A DNA stretch of 10,187 nucleotides from an uncultured bacterium (GCA_903916135.1 CAIWVT010000104.1:1-10187), one strand, 5' to 3'; counted from the stretch's first letter, positions 1-6,935 are shown. Notes: a model not told the origin generated them from the letters alone. Program-made: numbers and translations.

Positions 1-519
1 ATGTCAATGCTTTACCCTCAGCACCTAAAAGAAACCATGTTGGAGTTTACATCAAGAATACAGGAGACGTCAATGATTTTTGGGATTTTGATGGGAGGTT
101 TTATTCCGATTGCTACCATATATATATTTGGGACGCTGCTTACCGCTAATGGGAATTTGAAACAGTTGAATTTAGTGGCTGCTGGTGGGATGATTATGAA
201 TCTTAGTTTAAACTTTTTGTTGATTCCGCAATTTCAAGCCATAGGTTCGGCTTATGCCAGTCTTTTCACACAATTATTAACTGCTATAGTGCAAGTGTTT
301 ATAGTGATAAAGATATTTAAATTCAAACTGAATATACCCTATTTAATTCGATTGGCAGTTTTTGTCGCTTCAGTTATCGTTTTTAATATCCTTTCGAGAA
401 TGCTCACCTTTGATTGGAAAATTAATTTTCTATTAATGGGAGTTTTAACAGTTTTGGTTGCAGCGGTTACCAAGCTTTTAAATATCAAGGCTTTCGTAGC
501 AATTTTACGAAAAGAGTAA
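1..519 (+). CDS. Wzx-type polysaccharide flippase, C-terminal part (5' end outside window)
   Basis: This is the C-terminal 172 residues of a multi-spanning membrane protein that resembles the MOP/MATE-superfamily flippases moving undecaprenyl-linked saccharide units across the inner membrane. What is seen: long hydrophobic segments separated by short polar loops, and the stretch GTLLTANGNLKQLN followed by NLSLNFLLIPQFQAIGSAYA, which is the characteristic C-terminal half of oligosaccharide flippases (a long-range 'N-x-x-LIP-x-x-G-xx-GAA/S' pattern). The frame is open at base 1, and full family members have roughly 400-500 residues, so the ATG at base 1 is almost certainly internal. The genes downstream on the same strand are chain-length and polymerase/ligase genes, which fits a Wzx/Wzy-type locus. 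Family placement is fairly safe; the substrate cannot be told. Confidence 0.8.
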   Translation: MSMLYPQHLKETMLEFTSRIQETSMIFGILMGGFIPIATIYIFGTLLTANGNLKQLNLVAAGGMIMNLSLNFLLIPQFQAIGSAYASLFTQLLTAIVQVFIVIKIFKFKLNIPYLIRLAVFVASVIVFNILSRMLTFDWKINFLLMGVLTVLVAAVTKLLNIKAFVAILRKE

Positions 520-574
520 GCAAAAAAAGGCATAGGTACAAAAAGATTTTATGCATCAATTATTAAAAAAACTA

Positions 575-602
575 TTTGTTTGAAAAAAAAATTCTACTTT
601 TG
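575..602 (+). promoter_or_regulatory. candidate Bacteroidota-type promoter before the first wzz-like gene
   Basis: TACTTTTG at 595-602 matches the Bacteroidota -7 element TAnnTTTG exactly. TTTG lies upstream at 575-578 and again at 579-582, but at 16 or 12 bases the spacing is shorter than the usual ~19-21. Transcription would start near 608, leaving a leader of about 24 bases before the ATG at 632. It would allow the chain-length and ligase genes to be expressed apart from the flippase gene. No hairpin terminator is seen in 520-594. Confidence 0.4.
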
Positions 603-631
603 CTAAAAATTTTATTTTAAAAAAATCAAGG

Positions 632-1675
632 ATGGTAAACATCGACGAGAAACAAGCTAATTTTAACACGACTAATTTTTTGTTTTTTCTATACAAATGG
701 AGAAAACCATTAATTATTATATGTTTCATAGCTGCTATGGTTTCTGGTGGGATGTCTTTTTTAATTACTCCCAAATATAAATCTACTGTTGTTCTGTTTC
801 CAACATCAACTAACTCTATTTCAAAGGCATTATTGGCTGACAATTTCGGAGGCAAACAAGATATTATGGAGTTTGGGGAAGAAGCTCAGACCGAGCAATT
901 ATTGCAAATATTAAATTCAAATGAAATTCGAGGACGCGCTATAAAGAAATTTAATTTAATGCAACATTACGATATTGAAAATGATTCAAAATACAAAATG
1001 ACACGAATGTATGATGAATACAATAACAATATCACCTATCGGCGAACCGAATACATGGCTGTAGAAATTACTGTATTGGACAAAAATCCTCAGATGGCTG
1101 CAGATATTGCAAATTATATTTCTGATCAACTTGATTCTGTAAAAAATAAAATGCAAAAAGAGCGCGCATTCAAAGCATTTAAAATTGTTGAAACAGAATA
1201 TAAAAAACTGATAAACGATATTAAAATGATGGAAGATTCTCTTACAGTGTTAAGAAAGCTTGGCATCAATGATTATGAAACACAAGCTGAAGCTTATAAT
1301 GTTCAACTTGCTATTGCACTATCAAAAAACAATAAGGAGGCTGTTAAGGCTATTGAAGATCGCTTGAAACTCTTGGGTGATTATGGAAGTGCCTATGTTT
1401 CTCTACGTGATGAATTGGAATTGGAGAAAAAGCAGTTATCGGCAATAAAAGCAAAATACGAAGAAGCAAAAGTGGATGCTCAGGAAGAATTACCCGCAAA
1501 ATTCGTTGTGGATAAAGCGTACAAAGCAGAACGGAAATCCTCGCCAGTTCGATGGGTTATTGTTCTGGTTTCCGCTCTTTCGGCATTTCTGTTGTCAGTA
1601 TTGACTTTAATAATTATTGAGAATTTTTCAAAAAAAAAATTCTCGACCACGAGCAGCACGAATATGAAAGAATAG
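632..1675 (+). CDS. Wzz/GumC-type chain-length determinant (polysaccharide co-polymerase), first paralogue
   Basis: Inner-membrane protein of 347 residues with the Wzz plan: a short cytoplasmic N-terminus, TM1 at about residues 26-45 followed by ITPKYKSTVVLFP, a large periplasmic part with a helical coiled-coil section (about 170-285), then the conserved ERKSSPVRW motif leading into TM2 (about 308-330) and a short tail. Known role of the family: oligomers that set the modal length of the polymer made by Wzy. There is no Walker A/B kinase domain, so this is not a Wzc-type fused tyrosine kinase. The ATG at 632 lies behind an A/T-rich leader without a Shine-Dalgarno, as is normal in Bacteroidota. 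Odd: ten consecutive A at 1630-1639, just after TM2; one extra A or a -1 shift would replace the last 11 residues by a frame that stays open into the next gene. Confidence 0.85.
   Translation: MVNIDEKQANFNTTNFLFFLYKWRKPLIIICFIAAMVSGGMSFLITPKYKSTVVLFPTSTNSISKALLADNFGGKQDIMEFGEEAQTEQLLQILNSNEIRGRAIKKFNLMQHYDIENDSKYKMTRMYDEYNNNITYRRTEYMAVEITVLDKNPQMAADIANYISDQLDSVKNKMQKERAFKAFKIVETEYKKLINDIKMMEDSLTVLRKLGINDYETQAEAYNVQLAIALSKNNKEAVKAIEDRLKLLGDYGSAYVSLRDELELEKKQLSAIKAKYEEAKVDAQEELPAKFVVDKAYKAERKSSPVRWVIVLVSALSAFLLSVLTLIIIENFSKKKFSTTSSTNMKE
1630..1639 (+). other. A10 homopolymer, possible slippage or frameshift site joining the two wzz-like genes
   Basis: Ten A residues are read as (TC)A-AAA-AAA-AAA before TTC in the first wzz-like gene, so an A_AAA_AAA slippery heptamer is present in the correct register. 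After a -1 shift the frame continues as SKKK-ILDHEQHEYERID and has no stop from 1621 to the ATG of the second wzz-like gene at 1831, which is in this same frame. That frame has no ATG, GTG or TTG between 1621 and 1831, so its only evident route to expression is read-through from upstream. It could equally be a sequencing or assembly indel. Confidence 0.5.
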
Positions 1676-1830
1676 ACCTGACACTTGATGTAAGTAATGT
1701 AGGTACTAATAATCAAGTAATCAGTAAGTTTAAAATAAATAAACACAAAGATAGCCAACAAGAACCGAATATAGTTTATATACCAAATGAAGACAAGCAT
1801 TATCCACTAATAGATTATTTAGAAGACAAT

Positions 1831-2793
1831 ATGGACAATTTTTTCAAAAGTTCTAGTATTTTAAAATCCATTTTAACTTGGAAATGGCATTTACTTATTA
1901 TAATGAGTGCTGCTATCTTGCTTTCTACTATGTTTTCTGGTCCGTACTTTATTAAACCAAAATATAAATCCTACGCAATAATTTATCCGTCTAACATTGC
2001 TCCATATTCCACAGAGAATAATACCGAACAAATGTTGCAATTGTTCAATTCAGAGGACTTATTATTAGATATAGTAAATCAGTTTAAGCTATACATAGAG
2101 TACAATATTGATACTACAGCTAAGAATTATCGCACGAGTATAATTCAACAACTCAAGGAAAATTTATCCGTAAAGAAAACGGAGTATGAATCTGTATTAA
2201 TCGAGATTTATGATGAAAATCCGATTCAGGCATGTGATATGGTTAAGGAATTTATTAATCGTATGAATTTTAAAGCCAGACAATTGCAAAGGGGGAAAAC
2301 CGCTGAGGTTGTCAAGCTGCTCAATAATGAATTGATGGATAAAAGGCAACAAATAGACACTATTGAAAGCCGGATGCAGTTTCTTCGCAAAGAATATAAT
2401 ATACTGGATTATGATATTCAGGTCAAAGAATATAGTAAAGGTTATGTGAAAAGCATTTCTGGTGGTCATGGCAATGCCAAAAATGATATTTCGAATACTT
2501 TGGATAACTTAAAGCAATATGGGGGGGAGTATCGCCTTTTAGACTCCTATTTGGCAGGGTTGATTACAGGGTATAATGAAGTTAAAAAAGATTATGATAA
2601 ATCAGTAAGTGATTTAAACAAAGAACTTACGTACGCAAACATCGTAACGAATCCTGTGCCTGCTGACAGAAAATCCTATCCTGTTCGTTGGTTGATTGTA
2701 ACGATTACTACTATTTCGTCTGTAGTACTTTCGTTGATGTTGTTTTCACTTTTGGGTGCAAGAAGAAAAAAGCAAGGACACATTACTCAATAG
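1831..2793 (+). CDS. Wzz/GumC-type chain-length determinant, second paralogue
   Basis: 320 residues with the same plan as the preceding gene: TM1 at about residues 20-37, IKPKYKSYAIIYP just after it, a long helical periplasmic section, then DRKSYPVRWLIV into TM2 (about 287-309) and a basic tail. Segments align with the first paralogue: TEQMLQLFNS against TEQLLQILNS, and KTEYESVLIEIYDENP against RTEYMAVEITVLDKNP. The pair therefore arose by duplication and may form a mixed oligomer (inference). No kinase motif is seen. The ATG at 1831 has only a weak AGAAG upstream. The frame is open for 210 bases before it (1621-1830), with codons that look translated (NIVYIPNEDKHYPLIDYLEDN), so the true product may be longer or fused to the first paralogue. 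The 3' end overlaps the ligase gene by 38 bases. Confidence 0.82.
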   Translation: MDNFFKSSSILKSILTWKWHLLIIMSAAILLSTMFSGPYFIKPKYKSYAIIYPSNIAPYSTENNTEQMLQLFNSEDLLLDIVNQFKLYIEYNIDTTAKNYRTSIIQQLKENLSVKKTEYESVLIEIYDENPIQACDMVKEFINRMNFKARQLQRGKTAEVVKLLNNELMDKRQQIDTIESRMQFLRKEYNILDYDIQVKEYSKGYVKSISGGHGNAKNDISNTLDNLKQYGGEYRLLDSYLAGLITGYNEVKKDYDKSVSDLNKELTYANIVTNPVPADRKSYPVRWLIVTITTISSVVLSLMLFSLLGARRKKQGHITQ

Positions 2794-4249
2794 TAAGAAC
2801 TTGACTGATAAAGAAAAACTAATATGGGTTTATGTTATTAGTGTAATATTTATTGCATTAAATATTTATTTCATCATTCAAGAATTTTACTGGCTATGTC
2901 TGTTGCCAGTCGCTATTGTTATAATTCTACTCTTCTTTTTCTCTTTAGATAAAGTACTTTATTTTATAGTTTTTGCCACACCTCTGGCTTTTAGTATGAG
3001 AGATTATGATGAAAGAATCACCCTGTCACTTCCAACGGAACCTTTACTATTTGCTGTTTTAATCCTTTTTGTTTTGAAAATGTTGTTTGAACGGAACTAT
3101 GACTTAAAAGTTTTGAAACATCCAGTTACTATTGCAATACTTTTCAATTTGGTATGGATATTAGTTACTTCTTTTACTAGCGAAATTCCTTTGGTGTCTT
3201 TTAAGTTCTTAGTGGCACGTTTATGGTTTATTGTCCCATTCTACTTTGTTGTCATTATTTTATTCAGAAAACTGAATTCAATAAAATTAGTTAGCTGGAT
3301 GTATGTTATTCCGCTTTGTATTGTTATAATTTATTCTACATATAGATTGTATTTATGGGCTTTTGATGAGCAAGCGGCGCATTGGGTTATGGATCCGTTC
3401 TATAATGACCATACTGCTTATGGTGCTGCAATTTCACTTTTTATCCCAGTGTTTTTTGGATTTGTTATGGACAAGCGATACAATAGAACCCAAAAACTTT
3501 TTGCAGGGATTTTATTTTTAATATTATTAAGTGGGCTGTATTTTTCATATAGTAGAGCAGCTTGGGTAAGCGTAATAGTAGCAATAGGCGTTGGTATATT
3601 ATTGTACTATAGAATAAAGTTCCGGTGGGTTTTTTTGTTATTAACGACATTATTTGTTGTTTTTATTTATTTTCAGAATGAGATTTTATGGAAATTAGAA
3701 AAAAACAAACAGGATTCATCTGCCAATTTTGTGGAACATGTTGAATCCATCTCAAACATTTCGTCAGATGCTTCCAATCTTGAACGTATTAATCGGTGGC
3801 AATCGGCTTTCAGAATGTTTCATCAACGACCGTTTTGGGGATGGGGACCCGGCACATATCAATTTGTGTATGCACCTTTTCAGCAGAGCAAAGATAAAAC
3901 CATCATCAGTACAAATGCCGGTGATAAAGGCACGGCGCATAGCGAATATATTGGTCCGTTAGCAGAATCGGGGGTCATTGGCTTGCTGAGTGTAATTGCA
4001 ATCGTAATCACAATTAGCATTACTGCTATACGATTATATAAAACTGCCAAAAACCCTGAAGTAAAGTTACTGAGTATGATTTATTTTCTAGGGTTAGTTA
4101 CCTATTTTGTACACGGCACACTAAACAATTTCTTAGATACCGATAAATCATCGGTGCCATTTTGGGCTTTTGCGGCATCCATTGTTGCTTTAGACCTTTA
4201 TCACAACCATTCCAATATTGAAAAACCGGTGGAACAAGTTGAAAAATAA
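2756..4249 (+). CDS. O-antigen ligase/polymerase family protein (Wzy/WaaL type)
   Basis: 497-residue polytopic membrane protein with roughly 10-12 hydrophobic segments and one large extracytoplasmic loop (about residues 315-400). The loop and its exit carry the Wzy_C family marks: RPFWGWGPGTYQF (about 356-368) and HSEYIGPLAESGVIGLL (about 394-410). Known role: these proteins either polymerise undecaprenyl-linked repeat units (Wzy) or transfer the finished glycan to an acceptor (WaaL); sequence alone does not separate the two, though the preceding flippase and chain-length genes make a polymerase role attractive. The start is GTG at 2756, inside the end of the preceding gene. It is the only standard start between the upstream in-frame stop (2735-2737) and the first membrane segment other than a TTG near 2801. 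The overlap suggests translational coupling. The stop is one base from the stop of the convergent ispH. Confidence 0.82.
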   Translation: MQEEKSKDTLLNSKNLTDKEKLIWVYVISVIFIALNIYFIIQEFYWLCLLPVAIVIILLFFFSLDKVLYFIVFATPLAFSMRDYDERITLSLPTEPLLFAVLILFVLKMLFERNYDLKVLKHPVTIAILFNLVWILVTSFTSEIPLVSFKFLVARLWFIVPFYFVVIILFRKLNSIKLVSWMYVIPLCIVIIYSTYRLYLWAFDEQAAHWVMDPFYNDHTAYGAAISLFIPVFFGFVMDKRYNRTQKLFAGILFLILLSGLYFSYSRAAWVSVIVAIGVGILLYYRIKFRWVFLLLTTLFVVFIYFQNEILWKLEKNKQDSSANFVEHVESISNISSDASNLERINRWQSAFRMFHQRPFWGWGPGTYQFVYAPFQQSKDKTIISTNAGDKGTAHSEYIGPLAESGVIGLLSVIAIVITISITAIRLYKTAKNPEVKLLSMIYFLGLVTYFVHGTLNNFLDTDKSSVPFWAFAASIVALDLYHNHSNIEKPVEQVEK

Positions 4250-4250
4250 T

Positions 4251-5096
4251 TTATAAAGCCAACAAATAATCTTTCACGTCTTGAATCAACCACAAAGGGG
4301 TTGAAGTTGCGCCACATATTCCTACTTTCTCATTAGTATGAAACCAAGTAGTTTTAATTTCAGCAACAGTACTGATAAAATTTGTATCTGTGTTTTCTTG
4401 ACGGCAAATTTCAAACAATTGCTTACCATTTGATGAATTTAGTCCAGCTACAAAAACAATAGTATCAAATTTTCGACAAAATGCACGCAAGTCATGTTCG
4501 CGGTTGGAAACCTGACGACATATAGAATCAACTACTTTTACGCTTTTTCCATGTTCTTTCAATTCTTCAATTATAGAATAAAACTGCTTTAGACTTTTTG
4601 TTGTTTGACTATAGAGTGTGATGTTCTCTGGCAATTTATTCAAATCCAAATCTTCATATTTTTCAAAAACAAAAGCAGAATTGTTAATCTTTCCATTCAA
4701 TCCAATAATTTCGGGATGGTTGGGGACACCAAAAATATAAATGCTTTCGTTGCTTAAATACGATTGAGAAATTTTATCCTGAAGTCGTAATATGATTGGG
4801 CATGAAGCATCAATAACGGAAACGTTATTTCTTTCTGCAATCTTATAACTAATGGGCGGCTCGCCATGCGCTCTAAATAAAACAGTCTTATGCTGTAATT
4901 TCTCAAATTCGCTATAACTGATAACCTTCATCCCTTTTTCTTCAAGGCGTTTTATCTCCTGATCGTTATGGACAATTTCGCCAAGACAATACAATTCTTC
5001 GCCGTGATTTAATATTTCTTCGGCTTTTTTAATGGCGTTTTTCACTCCAAAACAAAACCCGGAATTGGGTTCAATATCTACTATTAGCTGTAACAT
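4251..5096 (-). CDS. ispH: 4-hydroxy-3-methylbut-2-enyl diphosphate reductase (IspH/LytB)
   Basis: Cytosolic [4Fe-4S] enzyme that reduces HMBPP to IPP and DMAPP, the last step of the MEP isoprenoid pathway. The 281 residues cover the whole family length. The three cluster cysteines are visible: Cys15 in SGFCFGV, Cys99 in DASCP and Cys193 in DSICRQVSNRE. The substrate-site residues are also present: His43 (IVHND), His77 (RAHGEPP), His127 and Glu129 (NHPE), the SQTT segment at 163-166, NSSN at 220-223 and Ser265 in GATSTP. Nothing needed for catalysis is missing. The ATG at 5096 gives an N-terminus that starts right at the first conserved strand. The gene lies 30 bases downstream of the secreted propeller-like gene on the same strand, with no hairpin terminator between, so the two may be cotranscribed; no own promoter is obvious. 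It supplies C5 units for the lipid carriers used by the neighbouring polysaccharide genes, but that is general, not specific to this locus. Confidence 0.96.
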   Translation of the reverse strand: MLQLIVDIEPNSGFCFGVKNAIKKAEEILNHGEELYCLGEIVHNDQEIKRLEEKGMKVISYSEFEKLQHKTVLFRAHGEPPISYKIAERNNVSVIDASCPIILRLQDKISQSYLSNESIYIFGVPNHPEIIGLNGKINNSAFVFEKYEDLDLNKLPENITLYSQTTKSLKQFYSIIEELKEHGKSVKVVDSICRQVSNREHDLRAFCRKFDTIVFVAGLNSSNGKQLFEICRQENTDTNFISTVAEIKTTWFHTNEKVGICGATSTPLWLIQDVKDYLLAL

Positions 5097-5126
5097 TTCT
5101 ATTTTTAAAATTTAAAAAGAAGCACC

Positions 5127-6716
5127 TTATTCTTTAATAATCTTTTTTAGAATACTATATTCTGTGCCAATCAATTCTATATAATAAACGCCAGCAGACA
5201 AGTGTTTGGTATTGATGAATTGAAGCAATTTGGGCGTAACATGTTCAATAATTTTTATCTGCTCGCCAATTGAATTTGTCAATATTAGCTTTTCAGGAGC
5301 GGCGGTTGTCAGTGGAAAAATAACATTGATGTGATCAGTAAACGGATTTGGGAAAACTGTAAATTCATCATCTAAAAAATTCTCTTGAACCGAAGATGCC
5401 CCTGCTAGATTAAATATCCATCCATCAGCACTACCACGATTTTGGGTAATATCATAATCGGCGGAATAGGTAAACGCTGTTACGATAAATTGATTGGAGG
5501 AAGTTTCAAACACATTAAAACTTTCGTCTTGACCTGACCCCCCGCAGCAACGTTGCCATTTCAAAATACCATTGGCATCTATCTTAGCCACCCAAACATC
5601 GGGATCGAAAAAACCTCCCGAATGAAATCCTGTTACGTCTCCATTGGTCGAATTGGTCAATCCGCACATCACATAACCTCCATCCATTGTTTTTGTCAAT
5701 CCATTTGCTTGGTCATCACCATCCCCACCAAAACATTTTGCCCATGTTATAGCCCCTGCTGATGTAAGCTTTAGCAACCAAAAATCATCGGAGCCTTGCG
5801 AACCATGATGTCCTGTAACATCTCCATTATTATGCGTACTGGAGTAACCCAATGCGGCATAACTGCCATCACTCAGTTGAACTACTGCATTACACTCCTC
5901 TGTTTCTGTTCCACCATAACATTTTGACCATTCCACAGTGAAAGAAGACGTCAGTTTTGCAATCAACATATCCTGTCCACCATGATAAGCAATAGCATCG
6001 CCATCCGTTGAGCTGGTTCTGCCAACTAAAATACACCCATTGTCAGAAGTAATTGTCATATTGATGCCTTCATCGCTATCTGTGCCCCCAACGCATTTTT
6101 GAGAGAGCAAACTGCCGCTACTATTTATTTTAATTACCCAAAAATCTGAAATGTCGGAACTATGATTACCACCGCTCACATCGCCATCGTTGGAATAGGT
6201 AGAACCGGCTACATAATAATCTCCTGTGGTTGTTTTGCCCATAGCTGCTGCCTCATCACTGCTTGTACCGCCGTAACACTGATTCCATTCTAACACACCT
6301 GCAGAAGTTAGTTTCAACACCCAAAAATCATTGCTAGAAGTGCCATGATGCCCTACCACATCTCCATCACTCGAACCCGTGTATCCTGTAACCAGAAAAC
6401 CATTATCGGCAGTTTGCATTATATCATGTCCTTCTTCATCTCCTGTTCCACCAAATAGTTTCGACCATTGAATGGTGCCTGTAGAAGTTATTTTTGCCAC
6501 CCACAAATCGGTTCCTCCGTTGCTTTCGGAAAGAACATCACCATCATTGGAATCGGAAAATCCTACAAAGGCATAACCGCCATCCGCGGTGGGGATGGTT
6601 TTCCATGTATATTCATGCAAACTTCCGCCATAAGTTTTTTGCCATGTGATGGATGGTTGGGCTATGATACTTTGCACCGTAAAATAAATTACTAATAGAG
6701 AAATAATTTTTTTCAT
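5127..6716 (-). CDS. secreted seven-repeat (beta-propeller-like) protein with type IX secretion sorting domain
   Basis: With the ATG at 6716 the protein has 529 residues. It begins MKKIISLLVIYF and has a signal peptide with likely cleavage after Ala19. Seven consecutive units of about 59 residues follow (about 23-435). Each opens with a W-x-K-x-x-GG type turn, continues with T-x-DGGY-x-x-x-G, carries an acidic loop such as SNDGDV, SSDGDV or STNGDV, and ends near DFWV-x-K-x-x-x-x-G. Seven units of this size suggest a seven-bladed propeller; the acidic loops resemble Ca2+-binding loops (inference). Units 3-7 carry a Cys before the GG. The last ~75 residues, from VFPNPF to LKKIIKE, are a Por/T9SS C-terminal sorting domain, so the protein should cross the outer membrane and be released or attached at the surface. 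The frame stays open 11 codons upstream (GAAAAAGG region, ATG at 6749), but the best promoter lies inside that stretch, so 6716 is preferred. Function unknown. Confidence 0.85.
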   Translation of the reverse strand: MKKIISLLVIYFTVQSIIAQPSITWQKTYGGSLHEYTWKTIPTADGGYAFVGFSDSNDGDVLSESNGGTDLWVAKITSTGTIQWSKLFGGTGDEEGHDIMQTADNGFLVTGYTGSSDGDVVGHHGTSSNDFWVLKLTSAGVLEWNQCYGGTSSDEAAAMGKTTTGDYYVAGSTYSNDGDVSGGNHSSDISDFWVIKINSSGSLLSQKCVGGTDSDEGINMTITSDNGCILVGRTSSTDGDAIAYHGGQDMLIAKLTSSFTVEWSKCYGGTETEECNAVVQLSDGSYAALGYSSTHNNGDVTGHHGSQGSDDFWLLKLTSAGAITWAKCFGGDGDDQANGLTKTMDGGYVMCGLTNSTNGDVTGFHSGGFFDPDVWVAKIDANGILKWQRCCGGSGQDESFNVFETSSNQFIVTAFTYSADYDITQNRGSADGWIFNLAGASSVQENFLDDEFTVFPNPFTDHINVIFPLTTAAPEKLILTNSIGEQIKIIEHVTPKLLQFINTKHLSAGVYYIELIGTEYSILKKIIKE

Positions 6717-6728
6717 ATTTTTTTCTTG

Positions 6729-6760
6729 CAAAAATAAACCTTTTTCCAAAACAATGCAAA
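6729..6760 (-). promoter_or_regulatory. Bacteroidota-type promoter for the secreted seven-repeat gene
   Basis: Read on the minus strand, TTTG (6760-6757) is followed after 20 bases by TATTTTTG (6736-6729). This is an exact match to the -33 TTTG / -7 TAnnTTTG pattern with normal spacing. Transcription would begin near 6723, only a few bases before the ATG at 6716, giving an almost leaderless mRNA. This excludes the upstream in-frame ATG at 6749 as the start from this promoter. Confidence 0.6.
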
Positions 6761-6789
6761 AAAAACCTTTTTATTTAGAAGAAATAAAT

Positions 6790-6797
6790 TACTTTTG
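6790..6797 (+). promoter_or_regulatory. -7 element of the metal-transport operon promoter
   Basis: TACTTTTG matches TAnnTTTG exactly; the -33 region is only a T-rich CCTTTTTATTTAG (6766-6778), with no clear TTTG. Transcription would begin near 6803. The mRNA would carry about 20 bases before the leader reading frame (6823) and about 130 bases before the first structural gene (6936). It is divergent from the promoter at 6729-6760. Confidence 0.5.
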
Positions 6798-6822
6798 TCA
6801 AAATTTAAAAAAAACATTTAAA

Positions 6823-6888
6823 ATGGACGACGGACCTGCGAGTTTTTTGTCATTAGTACTAACCAGATACTTTAGGATGCTTCGTTAG
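6823..6888 (+). CDS. candidate regulatory leader peptide (21 codons) upstream of the metal-transport operon
   Basis: ATG at 6823 to TAG at 6886-6888 encodes 21 residues, beginning MDDGPASFLS and ending RYFRMLR. It starts about 20 bases after the predicted transcription start, in an A-rich, Shine-Dalgarno-free context like the host's ordinary genes, and stops 10 bases before the hairpin that hides the ribosome binding site of the next gene. Acidic residues and proline right after the start (Asp2, Asp3, Pro5) are the property known, from MgtL of enterobacteria (EPDP), to make ribosomes unstable at low Mg2+. A role as a Mg2+-sensing leader is therefore an inference supported by the gene content downstream. 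I do not recognise the peptide from a named family. It could be a chance short frame; conservation in relatives would decide. Confidence 0.5.
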   Translation: MDDGPASFLSLVLTRYFRMLR

Positions 6889-6897
6889 TTTTCTACC

Positions 6898-6932
6898 TGC
6901 CTCCTACTGTTTATCAGAAATGAAAGGAGGCA
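6898..6932 (+). promoter_or_regulatory. Shine-Dalgarno-sequestering hairpin before the MgtE-like gene
   Basis: TGCCTCCT (6898-6905) and AGGAGGCA (6925-6932) form a perfect 8-bp stem around a 19-base loop; CTG/CAG in the loop (6907-6909 with 6915-6917) can form a small inner stem. The 3' arm contains the whole Shine-Dalgarno AGGAGG (6925-6930), five bases before the TTG start at 6936. Folding would block initiation. The 5' arm can instead pair with the end of the leader reading frame: TAGGA (6873-6877) pairs with TCCTA (6902-6906), and GC (6879-6880) with GC (6899-6900), across one mismatch. That would free the ribosome binding site. This arrangement is typical of translational attenuators; regulation itself is inferred. 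Confidence 0.65.
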
Positions 6933-6935
6933 CCA

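Noticed and set aside
2766..2772. A_AAA_AAG, the dnaX-type slippery heptamer, in register near the end of the second wzz-like gene
   Set aside because: A -1 shift here leads to a stop after about ten codons and not into the ligase frame, which would need +1. Probably just the Lys/Arg-rich tail.
5097..5126. Terminator between the secreted protein gene and ispH
   Set aside because: The gap contains an A/T palindrome (TTTTTAAATTTTAAAAA) without G/C pairs, so it is unlikely to be an intrinsic terminator.
6800..6935. Known metal riboswitch (yybP-ykoY Mn2+ or M-box Mg2+) in the leader
   Set aside because: The conserved core motifs of either class could not be found, and the leader is short and occupied by a reading frame. 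A covariance-model scan would settle it.
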